From: a virus
Direction: 5' to 3' (one strand)
Length of the DNA: 40,521 bases
Virus record (IMG/VR): IMGVR_UViG_3300017751_000053
Span: 1 to 40,521 of that record
Each line of letters opens with the position of its first letter. The stretch's first letter is position 1. The notes beneath the pieces were generated by a model. The model was not told where the DNA came from. It did not search any database and saw nothing but the letters and a program-made list of their open reading frames with translations. This document shows, piece after piece, positions 6,167 to 13,933 of the stretch. A program made the translations under genes and the position numbers.

Positions 6167-8365
6167 ATGAGTATAAACGATGATATATTATCTAGAGAGC
6201 TGAAAAACCGTGCTCTTTTAAGTCTTTACGAAAAGAAACTAGATACCGATTTAACAAAAGTCATGTCATCCCATAAAAAACGATTAGTTAACTCTGCTTT
6301 AAAGAATGGTAATAAAAGTGTAAACGCTTTAAACCGTGCTTTAACTTTAGAGACTAGAAAAACTTATCGTAAGATATACAGAAATGGAATTTCAGAATTA
6401 AAAGCTTTGGCTAATACTAGTTCTAAGTTCCATAACAATACTTTAAAACAAAGCTTAGGTAAAGTTTATAGAAGTAAAGTGTATACTGGGTTGAAAGTTA
6501 ATGATTTAATTATTAATTCAGCAGGAACATATTCTCAACAAATTGCATCTATCAGTTTAACACAACAGAGAAGAATTAAGGATGTTGTGAAAAAAGGTAT
6601 GATAGAAAACTTAGCTGTTAATAAGATTGCTAAGAATGTAGGTAATTCAATTGATTTACCCACTGCTCAATTAAAAACTTTATCTAGAACTGCTATAACT
6701 GAAACATCAAGTAATATATCTAATGCAACTTACAAGTTGAATGAAGATGTTATTGATGGTTATCAGTATGTAGCAACTTTAGACTCAAGAACTTCTTTAA
6801 TTTGTGGAAGATTAGACGGTAAGGTTTTCAGATTAGATGATAATAGAGGTGTTAGACCGCCACAACATTTTAACTGTAGATCTACAACTGTTCCTATTGT
6901 TAAATCTTATGAGGATATAAGAAACACAAAAAGTTCTAGAATTAGTAAAAGAAGATTACAAAGAATTTCTGGTAGTAAGAGAGCATCTTTTAATGGTCAA
7001 GTTCCTAGTAAAACTAACTTTGAACAATTTTTAGCTACTCAAGATGATGATTTTAAATTAGCTATATTAGGTAATAAACGTAGAGTTGAAATATTTAATA
7101 CTGGTAAATTAAAGTTTACACAATTTAGTACAAAAGATGGTCAATTAGTATCAGTAGGTAGATTAGAAGAATTACTTAATGGTGTTAAAGTCAAACCTGT
7201 TGTTAGAACACCTACAAGAGCATCTACTAAAACTAAAGTTGTTAGTAGTGATCAACCTTTATTTGGTGAGACTAATAAAAGAGAATTAAGAATGCTAGAG
7301 ATGGCTTTTGGTACTACAGAAGATACTTATACAAAGCTTATACAATCTATACCCGCACCAGGACAGGTATTGTTCTCAGGCGGTGCTAAGTATAACCGTA
7401 AAAAGGGTAAATACATAAGAGGTTTACCAAGAACAGAAGAGAACATTGAGTGGTTTGATTCAGTAAACTTTGGTTCTAAAGGTGGTTACTCAGATTTAAA
7501 CATACAATTAACTGCTGCTCATGAATATGCTCATAGAATTGATTATAGAGTTTTAGAAAACTTAATAAAAGATGATGAGAAATTTAAAAAACTTATTAAA
7601 GGTTTTTCTACTGATAAATTTGTTAGATCACAAAAAAGTCAGTTAGGTGTACCTAATGCAATACAAGTAAAACTTAAAAGCTTAGATGGTTATGATAATA
7701 ATGTATTTCAACCATCAACATTTTCAGAGATTGCTGTAGATGAGATAGCTAAAGATTATAATGCTTTAAGATTAGATGTTGGTACAAGAAGAGCTAGTAC
7801 TCTTAATGCTAGTAGAAAGGCTCAAAGAGGTTTAAAGGATGCTGTTAAGAATCCTACTGATAGAGCTGAGGTTAGTAAATACTATGCTGACTTAACTAAA
7901 AAAGAGAAAAGTCTACCAGGTATAAGTGATGATGATCTTTACTATTATTTACAAGAGAATAGAAAAGAGAATTCTATATTTGCACCACCAACGGCTGAAG
8001 ATCTTTATATATTTAAAAAGAAAATAAATGATAGAATGATGGTAAATACTCCAGGTCAAAAAGGTTATGATCTTGATTTTAATTTAACATTTAATGATTA
8101 TACAGGTGCTATTTCTAGAAATGAAATAGGATATGGTCATGATTTATCATACTATTTAGATCGTAAAAAACTTGGTTATCTTGATGATGGGACTCCGCTT
8201 TCGGATACTATGGTTAAGGAATCTTATGCTGAGTATGTTGCAACAATGAAACACCCTGATATCAAGATTAGAAAAGTTGAGATTGCATTAATGAAACATT
8301 ATGCACCGAATACAACTAAGGCTTATGATACAATAATGGAAAGGTTAGGTGAGATATATGATTAA
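6167..8365 (+). CDS. MuF head morphogenesis protein fused to HExxH zincin-like domain
   Basis: This 732-residue protein has two parts. The first (about 1-250) is a Mu gpF/SPP1 gp7-like minor head protein: a long helical N-terminus, then RTAITETSSNISNATY (174-189), CGRLDGKVF (213-221) and PPQHFNCRST (231-240). Such proteins bind the portal inside the head and can enter the host with DNA. After a basic linker, residues about 365-732 hold a second domain with TAAHEYAHRID, an HExxH zinc site at 452-456. A downstream ESYAEYVA segment (685-692) could supply the third zinc ligand, as in lethal-factor-type metalloproteases. The protein is far longer than a plain MuF protein. MuF polymorphic toxins with zincin ends are known, and this architecture fits them. 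Activity is inferred. Confidence 0.75.
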   Translation: MSINDDILSRELKNRALLSLYEKKLDTDLTKVMSSHKKRLVNSALKNGNKSVNALNRALTLETRKTYRKIYRNGISELKALANTSSKFHNNTLKQSLGKVYRSKVYTGLKVNDLIINSAGTYSQQIASISLTQQRRIKDVVKKGMIENLAVNKIAKNVGNSIDLPTAQLKTLSRTAITETSSNISNATYKLNEDVIDGYQYVATLDSRTSLICGRLDGKVFRLDDNRGVRPPQHFNCRSTTVPIVKSYEDIRNTKSSRISKRRLQRISGSKRASFNGQVPSKTNFEQFLATQDDDFKLAILGNKRRVEIFNTGKLKFTQFSTKDGQLVSVGRLEELLNGVKVKPVVRTPTRASTKTKVVSSDQPLFGETNKRELRMLEMAFGTTEDTYTKLIQSIPAPGQVLFSGGAKYNRKKGKYIRGLPRTEENIEWFDSVNFGSKGGYSDLNIQLTAAHEYAHRIDYRVLENLIKDDEKFKKLIKGFSTDKFVRSQKSQLGVPNAIQVKLKSLDGYDNNVFQPSTFSEIAVDEIAKDYNALRLDVGTRRASTLNASRKAQRGLKDAVKNPTDRAEVSKYYADLTKKEKSLPGISDDDLYYYLQENRKENSIFAPPTAEDLYIFKKKINDRMMVNTPGQKGYDLDFNLTFNDYTGAISRNEIGYGHDLSYYLDRKKLGYLDDGTPLSDTMVKESYAEYVATMKHPDIKIRKVEIALMKHYAPNTTKAYDTIMERLGEIYD

Positions 8366-8612
8366 TAAAAACAGTCCTTTTATACTGAATGAATATATCA
8401 CTGAAAGTGAAAGACTTATTAAAAGTTATTTGAAAATAAATAAATTAGAAAAATTTCATTTTGATAGGTTTCATATAAGTCGTTCTTTACAATTTATAAA
8501 ACGGTTAGTTGAAATATTAACTAACTGCGTTAATGAAAAAAGAGAAATGACTAAAAAGGAAAGAGAAGAATTTTACCCCGTTGATGAAGATATGGATGTG
8601 GTAGATATATAA
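8358..8612 (+). CDS. Hypothetical 84-aa protein overlapping MuF-zincin gene
   Basis: The chosen ATG overlaps the end of the MuF gene by 8 bases and has AGGTGAG 4 bases upstream; a GTG at 8349 would add three residues but has no clear ribosome site. The protein looks helical, with basic and aromatic residues in the middle (KFHFDRFHISRSLQF) and an acidic end (DEDMDVVDI). No family is recognised. Its tight coupling to the MuF-zincin gene makes a partner role (chaperone or immunity) possible, but nothing in its sequence proves it. Confidence 0.6.
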   Translation: MINKNSPFILNEYITESERLIKSYLKINKLEKFHFDRFHISRSLQFIKRLVEILTNCVNEKREMTKKEREEFYPVDEDMDVVDI

Positions 8613-8686
8613 AAAGAATTTATATTTGTTTATAAGTATAGATTCATTAATAAATATAACAAGGGCCGTGTCCCAAGGAGAAGATA

Positions 8687-9340
8687 ATGAGTGAAGAAAT
8701 AAAAGTACAAGAAGACACTAAAGTCGAGGAAACTAAAGTTGATAATACAGATATTAAGAGTCTGGTTGATGCTGAGGTTGCTAAAGCTATTAAAAATATT
8801 AAAACTAATTTAGATAATGCATACAGTGAAAGAGATAATGCTCTTGCTGCTGTTGCTGAGGCTAAAAGTGAAAAGCAAAAAGCTGAGATAGAAGCCTTAG
8901 AAAAACAAGGTAAACACTCAGAAGTTATGCAAATGAAAATAGCTGAGATGAGTGCAAAGCTTGAGACTTATGAACAAAAGAACACAGAATTAAGCAGAGA
9001 TAACGCTGTGCGTTCTCAACTTAACTCTTTAAATTTCAAATCTGATAAAGCAGCTAAAATGGCTTATCAAGATATCGTAGGAAATTTAAAGAAGGATGCT
9101 ACTGGAAATTGGGTACATGAAAATGGCCTAAGTATTAATGATGCTGTGTCATCATATGCTAAAGACGATAATAATGCGTTTTTATTCTCAGTTAAAGCAA
9201 ATGCGGGTACGGGTATTAACCCTGCTAAACCCGCTTCAGGAAACAATCCTGTCAAATCTATAAAAGAGATGTCAACTGACGAACTACTTGCTAATATTGA
9301 AAAGGGTAACGTTAAAGTTGACGGAGACTGGGCTGAATAA
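8687..9340 (+). CDS. Capsid scaffolding protein (GP20-like)
   Basis: A 217-residue acidic protein has a long predicted coiled coil (about 30-105, rich in Ala, Glu, Lys), a globular part (about 110-165) and a Gly/Asn/Pro linker leading to a helical C-terminus (KEMSTDELLANIEKG). This matches phage scaffolds such as the minor capsid GP20 family, which guide capsid assembly through the C-terminus. It lies directly before the capsid gene and has a strong AAGGAG site. No protease motif is visible. Confidence 0.8.
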   Translation: MSEEIKVQEDTKVEETKVDNTDIKSLVDAEVAKAIKNIKTNLDNAYSERDNALAAVAEAKSEKQKAEIEALEKQGKHSEVMQMKIAEMSAKLETYEQKNTELSRDNAVRSQLNSLNFKSDKAAKMAYQDIVGNLKKDATGNWVHENGLSINDAVSSYAKDDNNAFLFSVKANAGTGINPAKPASGNNPVKSIKEMSTDELLANIEKGNVKVDGDWAE

Positions 9341-9364
9341 GCTTAATCTTTTATAATAATAACC

Positions 9365-9380
9365 GAGGCAATAATGCCTC
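9365..9380 (+). other. Hairpin before capsid gene
   Basis: GAGGCA (9365-9370) pairs with TGCCTC (9375-9380) around ATAA. There is no U-tract. It lies 24 bases before the capsid ATG and may protect or process the mRNA 5' end so that capsid is made in larger amounts. Confidence 0.5.
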
Positions 9381-9404
9381 AATAATAATAAAAGGAAAAA
9401 ACAA

Positions 9405-10466
9405 ATGACTGTAACAAGTTCAAATTTTAATAACATTGCTAAGGCAATTTCTGCTTACGCTCAAGCTGAAAGAACTGATGCTGCGTTATTAACTTCAACT
9501 GCTTTAGTTGGTTCTGACGCTAGAATTACTGATTCAGGTGAAAATTACACAGGTACACTAAGATGGTTAGATTTTGCTGATCCATCAACTTCTTACAAAC
9601 AATCAGAGACTATTACTGATGCTAACATTAACTTAATGTCTGCTTCAAACAAGTCTGCGGTTTATGTAAAAAACATTGATCACGTTGGTGCTCAAGAAGC
9701 TTCAATTCAAAAACTAGTATCTAAAGTAGATGGTTTATCTTACTTAGGTTCTCAATTCGCTGCTGTAAGAGCAAGAAGAGAAGACCTACAATTAAGATCT
9801 ATCTTAAATGGTGTTTCTGATAAAATTTGGGGTGCTACTGCTATTGGTGCTTCTGATTCAGAGGCTGTTGTAGGATCTTTTGGTTACTACACTGGTTCAG
9901 ATTCAGGATCAAACCCTGCAGCGTTATTTGCAACTGAAACAAATGCTAATAAAAGATCTGCTTTCTTCGATAAACTATTTGATGCAATGACTGCAATCAA
10001 AGGTGAATACGAAGAGCCTTTTTACTACCTAGTAGTTGACACTGCTACATACAACATTATGAGAAAACAAAACGTTCTTGATGTTGCACCTGTAGTTGAT
10101 GGTAACTTTAGTTTTAATACTGTTATGGGTGGTAAAATTAGATTAGTTATTAACAACCAAGTACTAACTGCTAACATGCCTTCAGGCTTAAAGGTTTCTT
10201 ACCTTGCTAAACCTGCTGCATTTCATTATAGCGAAATCGGACAAGTTAACCCAACTGCTGTTGACAGAAACGAACTAGCTGGTAATGGTGGTGGTGCTGT
10301 TACTATCCTATCAAGATGGGGTAATATCATGCATCCTAAAGGTTTCTCGTGGGCGGGATCTGCAACTGCATACCCTGCAAACATTGACCTAGCTGATGGT
10401 GCTTCATGGACTGTTCATGCTACTAACGTTAACCAAATGGGTATATTCCCTATATTCCACGGTTAA
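9405..10466 (+). CDS. Major capsid protein
   Basis: A 353-residue protein directly follows the scaffold gene, the standard place for the major capsid protein, which forms the icosahedral shell. Segments such as KNIDHVGAQEASIQKLVSKV and FFDKLFDAMTAIKGEYEEPF suit an HK97-type shell subunit. The C-terminal SRWGNIMHPKGFSW resembles the end of other capsid proteins. Codon use here is richer in C-ending codons (TAC, AAC, TTC) than its neighbours, consistent with high expression. The AAAGGAAAA ribosome site is strong. The identity comes from size, order and composition, not a catalytic motif. Confidence 0.8.
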   Translation: MTVTSSNFNNIAKAISAYAQAERTDAALLTSTALVGSDARITDSGENYTGTLRWLDFADPSTSYKQSETITDANINLMSASNKSAVYVKNIDHVGAQEASIQKLVSKVDGLSYLGSQFAAVRARREDLQLRSILNGVSDKIWGATAIGASDSEAVVGSFGYYTGSDSGSNPAALFATETNANKRSAFFDKLFDAMTAIKGEYEEPFYYLVVDTATYNIMRKQNVLDVAPVVDGNFSFNTVMGGKIRLVINNQVLTANMPSGLKVSYLAKPAAFHYSEIGQVNPTAVDRNELAGNGGGAVTILSRWGNIMHPKGFSWAGSATAYPANIDLADGASWTVHATNVNQMGIFPIFHG

Positions 10467-10497
10467 TTATTATAACTATTAGATACGGAGAAATATA

Positions 10498-11040
10498 ATG
10501 GCTTTACAAAAAGGAACTAATTCATTTGTTAGTGTATCAGAATCTGATGAATATTTTGAAAATAGATTGAACTCAGAAAACTGGTTTGCTAATGATGCGT
10601 TAGTAGAACAAGCTTTAGTAACAGCCACTGGAATTCTCGATGACATGGATTGGGGTGGAACGGCCACGCCTACTGCCTCATATCCTTTATCGTGGCCTAG
10701 AGATATTACATACTATGATAATAAATCAGGCTACTTTACAGATTTAGAAGATGATAGATCTACTATTTCTGAAGGTACTATTCCAGGAGATATCAAAAAG
10801 GCTACTTTTGAGTTAGCACTTCATTTATTAAACAATATGAAGACACAAGAGAGTAATGCTTCAGGTGAAAACAAAGTTAAAGATTTAACTGTTGGTGCGG
10901 TAAGATTAATATTCGACATAAACAGTGGAGTTAAAAACTTTAAAGAATTACCTGATAATATTATTAATTTGTGTAATATATATTTAAATGAAGTATCGTT
11001 AACTCAATCACGTGGTGTTCGAGTTAGTGGAGGTGCTTAA
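10498..11040 (+). CDS. Head-tail adaptor (DnaT-like fold family)
   Basis: A 180-residue protein has the pattern of the phage family often named DnaT-like ssDNA-binding: NSFVSVSESDEYFENRL at the start, EQALVTATGILDDMDWGG and YPLSWPRD in the middle. In phage genomes this family sits right after the capsid gene and most likely forms the adaptor ring between the portal and the neck, so the DNA-binding name is probably misleading. Its stop overlaps the next start by one base. Confidence 0.65.
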   Translation: MALQKGTNSFVSVSESDEYFENRLNSENWFANDALVEQALVTATGILDDMDWGGTATPTASYPLSWPRDITYYDNKSGYFTDLEDDRSTISEGTIPGDIKKATFELALHLLNNMKTQESNASGENKVKDLTVGAVRLIFDINSGVKNFKELPDNIINLCNIYLNEVSLTQSRGVRVSGGA

Positions 11041-11396
11041 TGAGTTTTAAAACACTTATAAATAGTAACGTCACTAATGCATTTTCATTGGTTGGGGATC
11101 TAGCTACTGATGTACAGTTTACTAATATAACCGTTACTGGTTATGACTTTGGTAATCAAACTGTTAATTCAACAACTATATCTCCTATTACCATCAAAGG
11201 TATTATAACTAAAAGTTATAGAACTAATGATGAAAAGCCGAGAATAAATGCTGATATAATATTAAAATCTTCTGATATTGATTCTAAGGTTATTGACAAT
11301 TATGATTCTGTCATATTTGGCGGTAACACTTATTCAATTAATAAATATGAGGATAATGGTTTTATTATAAATATAGAAGTAGGAAGGGAAAGTTAA
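11040..11396 (+). CDS. Putative head closure (stopper) protein
   Basis: A 118-residue protein is mostly beta (FTNITVTGYDFGNQTV, SPITIKGIITKSY, DSVIFGGNTYSINKYE). Size, strand-rich composition and position (second after capsid) suit a head-closure protein of the neck. The segment 'VIFGGNTYSI' resembles the small beta-barrel seen in stopper proteins. The assignment is mainly by gene order. Confidence 0.5.
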   Translation: MSFKTLINSNVTNAFSLVGDLATDVQFTNITVTGYDFGNQTVNSTTISPITIKGIITKSYRTNDEKPRINADIILKSSDIDSKVIDNYDSVIFGGNTYSINKYEDNGFIINIEVGRES

Positions 11397-11397
11397 C

Positions 11398-11796
11398 ATG
11401 GCAACAATATCACAACTATTAACGTCTGTTGAGAATCTTTTCACAACTACAGAATGGACATCGCATAATATAAAAGCATTTCCCGCAAACTACCAAGGCG
11501 AATTAAACGCTGATGAGTGGGTTCGGGTTAGTGTATTGCCTTTTTCTTCAGAGTTAGTTTTTAACACTGATGTATCTGCTAACGGTCAAGTGGTTTGTCA
11601 AATTTTTGTACCCTCGGGTGCAGGAATGAAACGTGCTTACGAGATCGCTGATATATTAAAAAACTTACTAGATCGGAAAGAAATTTCTGGGTATCTGCAA
11701 ACAACTAATAGCTTTATAACTACAATTGGGGTTGACGCTAAGGATTCAAGTTTATTTAACGTGAATTATACTGTCAATTTCATTTCAATTAACTAA
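11398..11796 (+). CDS. Tail terminator / tail completion protein
   Basis: A 132-residue protein starts one base after the previous stop. WVRVSVLPFSSE and QIFVPSGAGMKRAYEIADILKNLLD (residues about 72-96) match the tail terminator family (lambda gpU-like, DUF4128-like), which caps the tail tube and joins it to the head. It lies just before the tail tube gene, as expected. Confidence 0.65.
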   Translation: MATISQLLTSVENLFTTTEWTSHNIKAFPANYQGELNADEWVRVSVLPFSSELVFNTDVSANGQVVCQIFVPSGAGMKRAYEIADILKNLLDRKEISGYLQTTNSFITTIGVDAKDSSLFNVNYTVNFISIN

Positions 11797-11818
11797 TACA
11801 ATATAAGGAAAAAATACA

Positions 11819-12316
11819 ATGGCTCTAATAAGTAATATAGGTGCAGGTATTTTTACAACTTTGAAATTCAAAGCTGATTCAACTTACACATTACCTACAG
11901 ATGACTCTACTCACCAGACTTTCATATCTGGAAGTGGAGACTTCAATGGTTCTACAGAAGTAACTTCAATCAGGGAATTCCCAAGTTTTGGTAAACCCGC
12001 TAATATCGTTAACGTTCCTCAGTACGGACAATCAGTTTCTAGTCAAATTCAAGGACAAGCTGATGCCCCTACTATGGAATTCACAGTCAACTATGTACCA
12101 AGTGTACACGGTGCTATCCAAGCCCTAGTTCAAGACGGCAATCAATACGTTTTTCAGATTGATGTTAAGAACGCAGAGACTGGTGATAACGGTGCATTTT
12201 ACGTAAAAGGTTCTTTTGCTTCATTTGAAGTGACTCCTAGTTTAACTGATTCAAATCAGGCTACTATAACTATGAGTACTGCAGGTGACTACAAAGGCCC
12301 GTTTGCTGACGCATAA
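11819..12316 (+). CDS. Major tail (tube) protein
   Basis: A 165-residue beta-rich protein has Gly/Ser/Thr-rich segments (FISGSGDFNGSTEVTSI, VPQYGQSVSSQIQGQADAP) and a FEVTPSLTDSNQATITMS end typical of tail tube subunits. Hexamer rings of this protein form the tail tube. It sits between the tail terminator and the tail chaperone genes. Its codons are relatively rich in C-ending forms, consistent with strong expression. A hairpin follows at 12331-12354. Confidence 0.75.
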   Translation: MALISNIGAGIFTTLKFKADSTYTLPTDDSTHQTFISGSGDFNGSTEVTSIREFPSFGKPANIVNVPQYGQSVSSQIQGQADAPTMEFTVNYVPSVHGAIQALVQDGNQYVFQIDVKNAETGDNGAFYVKGSFASFEVTPSLTDSNQATITMSTAGDYKGPFADA

Positions 12317-12330
12317 TAAATAAAATTTTA

Positions 12331-12354
12331 TGGTGGGGATTAATCTCCCCATCA
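12331..12354 (+). terminator. Strong hairpin after tail tube gene
   Basis: TGGTGGGGA (12331-12339) pairs with TCCCCATCA (12346-12354), nine pairs with one G-T, around TTAATC. A T/A-rich stretch follows but no uninterrupted U-run. It probably reduces read-through or stabilises the message, lowering chaperone output relative to the tail tube. Confidence 0.55.
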
Positions 12355-12379
12355 TATTAATTTAATATAGGATAATAAA

Positions 12380-12682
12380 ATGGATAATAATAATAAACCA
12401 TTTAATAAGTTTTACGTTTTAAGAATAACGTCATTACATATTAAAAAGGCTATAGATACTTCTATTCGTAAAACATACGATAGAATGAAAGATGTACAAG
12501 ATAAAGCCGAAGTCTTTGAAACACTTGACGTGTTACATAAGGTAAGAAAACTTATGGAAGATTTTGAAAGTAACAATAAACATTTATATAAAAAACCTGA
12601 AGAAGTTAAAGAACAGGTTAATGTTGAACAACATGTTGAAGATAAAACATTTGAGAATGAAATAAATAATAAGGATAAATAA
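12380..12682 (+). CDS. Hypothetical 100-aa charged protein
   Basis: The N-terminal two thirds are helical and basic (HIKKAIDTSIRKTYDRMKDV) and the end is acidic and Asn/Glu-rich. No family is recognised. It lies between the tail tube gene and the frameshifted chaperone gene, one base ahead of the latter, so it may assist tail assembly. Confidence 0.6.
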   Translation: MDNNNKPFNKFYVLRITSLHIKKAIDTSIRKTYDRMKDVQDKAEVFETLDVLHKVRKLMEDFESNNKHLYKKPEEVKEQVNVEQHVEDKTFENEINNKDK

Positions 12683-12683
12683 T

Positions 12684-12998
12684 ATGAAACACATAAAACT
12701 ACTTGATATAACTAAAAAGGTTACATTTTTAAAACAAGAAGTTGAGATAAGACAATTAACAGTTAAGGGTGTAAGAGAATTACAAACAGTTCTAGATAAG
12801 TCTAAAGATGATCTATCTGGTTTATCAACACTTAGTGCTATATTTAAAGCAACTGTAGTTGGTGCTGAGGATATGAAAGATAAAGACTTTGAAAACTTTC
12901 CTATACAAGCACTTACGGAATTATCAAATGATATTCTAGTTTACAATGGCTTAGGTGCTAAAGATGATAAAGGTGATAAGTTGGGGAAGACGAGTTAG
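12684..12998 (+). CDS. Tail assembly chaperone, short product
   Basis: A 104-residue protein in the position of lambda gpG. Its N-terminal beta part (KKVTFLKQEVEIRQLTVKGVREL) and helical rest (IQALTELSNDILVYNGL) match tail assembly chaperones of siphoviruses. The stop codon at 12996-12998 can be avoided by -1 frameshifting at about 12983-12989, giving a longer product with the next frame. Chaperones of this type bind the tape measure and recruit tube subunits. Confidence 0.75.
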   Translation: MKHIKLLDITKKVTFLKQEVEIRQLTVKGVRELQTVLDKSKDDLSGLSTLSAIFKATVVGAEDMKDKDFENFPIQALTELSNDILVYNGLGAKDDKGDKLGKTS

Positions 12999-13294
12999 TA
13001 GAATATGAAATGGCTTTCCAATTAGGTATAAGTTTAAGCGATTTACATGCTATGCCATTTAAAGAATATAATGGTTGGCATAAGTATTTCCAAGAACGAC
13101 CTTACGGTTGGCGAGATGATCATAGATCTGCTATAATTGCACAAACTACTTATCAAGGTACTAAACCTTTAAATGTTAAAGAATTATTTCCATCTTTAAA
13201 ATTATTACAAGATAGTGATGCCGTACAGGCTAATAAAAATAAAGCAGGCTTCGAATCTTTGAAGTCTATGGTAAATAAAAAATCTAAAACATAA
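12980..13294 (+). CDS. Tail assembly chaperone, -1 frame extension (gpT-like)
   Basis: This frame opens right after a stop at 12977-12979 and reads GEDELVEYEMAFQLGISLSD, a classic gpT-type beginning that follows the short product without a gap. An internal ATG occurs at 13010, but it lacks a ribosome site and lies inside the conserved segment. The best reading is that the frame is translated only as a fusion after -1 slippage, giving about 203 residues in total from 12684. Typical motifs are HAMPFKEYNGWHKYF and ERPYGWRDDHRSAII. Confidence 0.75.
   Translation, partial: VGEDELVEYEMAFQLGISLSDLHAMPFKEYNGWHKYFQERPYGWRDDHRSAIIAQTTYQGTKPLNVKELFPSLKLLQDSDAVQANKNKAGFESLKSMVNKKSKT
12983..12989 (+). 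promoter_or_regulatory. Probable -1 ribosomal slippery site
   Basis: GGGGAAG spans the only overlap where both frames are open (12980-12998). In the zero frame the codons are TTG GGG AAG. Slipping back one base keeps a GGG codon in the P site and gives GTT GGG GAA GAC, which leads into the gpT-like frame. It resembles the slippery sites of other tail chaperone genes, though it is not the canonical X-XXY-YYZ with perfect A-site pairing. Confidence 0.6.
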
Positions 13295-13295
13295 T

Positions 13296-13322
13296 AGATA
13301 TGGCGGATAAAACCGCCTATCT
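13296..13322 (+). other. Hairpin after tail chaperone gene
   Basis: AGATA-T-GGCGG (13296-13306) pairs with CCGCCTATCT (13313-13322), ten pairs with one bulged T, around ATAAAA. There is no U-tract. It sits between the chaperone stop and the ribosome site of the next gene, like other hairpins in this genome. Confidence 0.55.
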
Positions 13323-13336
13323 CTTAAGGAGTATAT

Positions 13337-13498
13337 ATGAGAGATACTAAAAAACTTGAGGCATATACAAAAGCCTCTCAAAAGAATTTAAAAGAAAAAG
13401 ATTTATTTAAGAATCTTAAAAAAGAAGTGAACATTGGTGGTAATGGTACACAAAAATATACAATTAAAAAGGGTATTAATAAAGGTAAAGTAATATGA
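13337..13498 (+). CDS. Small Lys-rich hypothetical protein (53 aa)
   Basis: A 53-residue basic protein has an AAGGAG ribosome site. It reads MRDTKKLEAYTKASQKNL at the start and QKYTIKKGINKGKVI at the end. Its stop overlaps the next ATG (ATGA). No family is recognised; translational coupling to the neck-like gene suggests it is real. Confidence 0.6.
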   Translation: MRDTKKLEAYTKASQKNLKEKDLFKNLKKEVNIGGNGTQKYTIKKGINKGKVI

Positions 13499-13878
13499 CA
13501 ATAACTGTAGTTAATTTAAAATCATCTATGGCTACTCTTCAAGATGATATTGATGGTGCGATTGAAAAACAATTAAGGGCTAAGGCTTTAAAAGCATTTG
13601 CTGATGTTAAATTAATGACACCTGTTGATACAGGTCAAGCAAGAAACTCTTGGTATATTGGATATACTGAAACTTATTTTGACGGTGAGATAGGTAGTAC
13701 ATCAAATATAACTATACTTACACCTAAAGATAAACCACAAGAAATTATTGTAACTAATGGTGTTACTTATATTCAATTTCTTAATAATGGGCATTCAAAA
13801 CAAGCACCGATGAAATTTATAGAGAGTGCTTTTAAAAAGTACTTTGATTCCGTTGAAGTTGAAGTAACTAACGGATAA
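13495..13878 (+). CDS. Neck / tail completion protein (HK97 gp10-like)
   Basis: A 127-residue protein contains LMTPVDTGQARNSWYIG (residues 39-55) and VTYIQFLNNGHSKQAPMKFI (about 84-103). These are hallmarks of the HK97 gp10 / minor tail protein Z family, which acts at the head-tail junction or in tail completion. Such genes usually lie between the head stopper and the tail terminator. Here it lies between the tail chaperone and the tape measure gene. Confidence 0.7.
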   Translation: MTITVVNLKSSMATLQDDIDGAIEKQLRAKALKAFADVKLMTPVDTGQARNSWYIGYTETYFDGEIGSTSNITILTPKDKPQEIIVTNGVTYIQFLNNGHSKQAPMKFIESAFKKYFDSVEVEVTNG

Positions 13879-13898
13879 ACAAATTAACCGAAAATAAT

Positions 13899-13914
13899 AC
13901 ACAACTAATTGTGT
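13899..13914 (+). other. Hairpin before tape measure gene
   Basis: ACACAA (13899-13904) pairs with TTGTGT (13909-13914) around CTAA in the 55-base gap before the tape measure ATG. It lacks a U-run and GC strength, so it is more likely an mRNA processing or stability element than a terminator. Confidence 0.4.
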
Positions 13915-13933
13915 TTAATAAATAGGATTAGAC

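Noticed and set aside
10498-11040. Reading this gene as a replication ssDNA-binding protein because of its DnaT-like family name
   Set aside because: Its place right after the capsid gene fits an adaptor of the neck; the DNA-binding name comes from automatic annotation.
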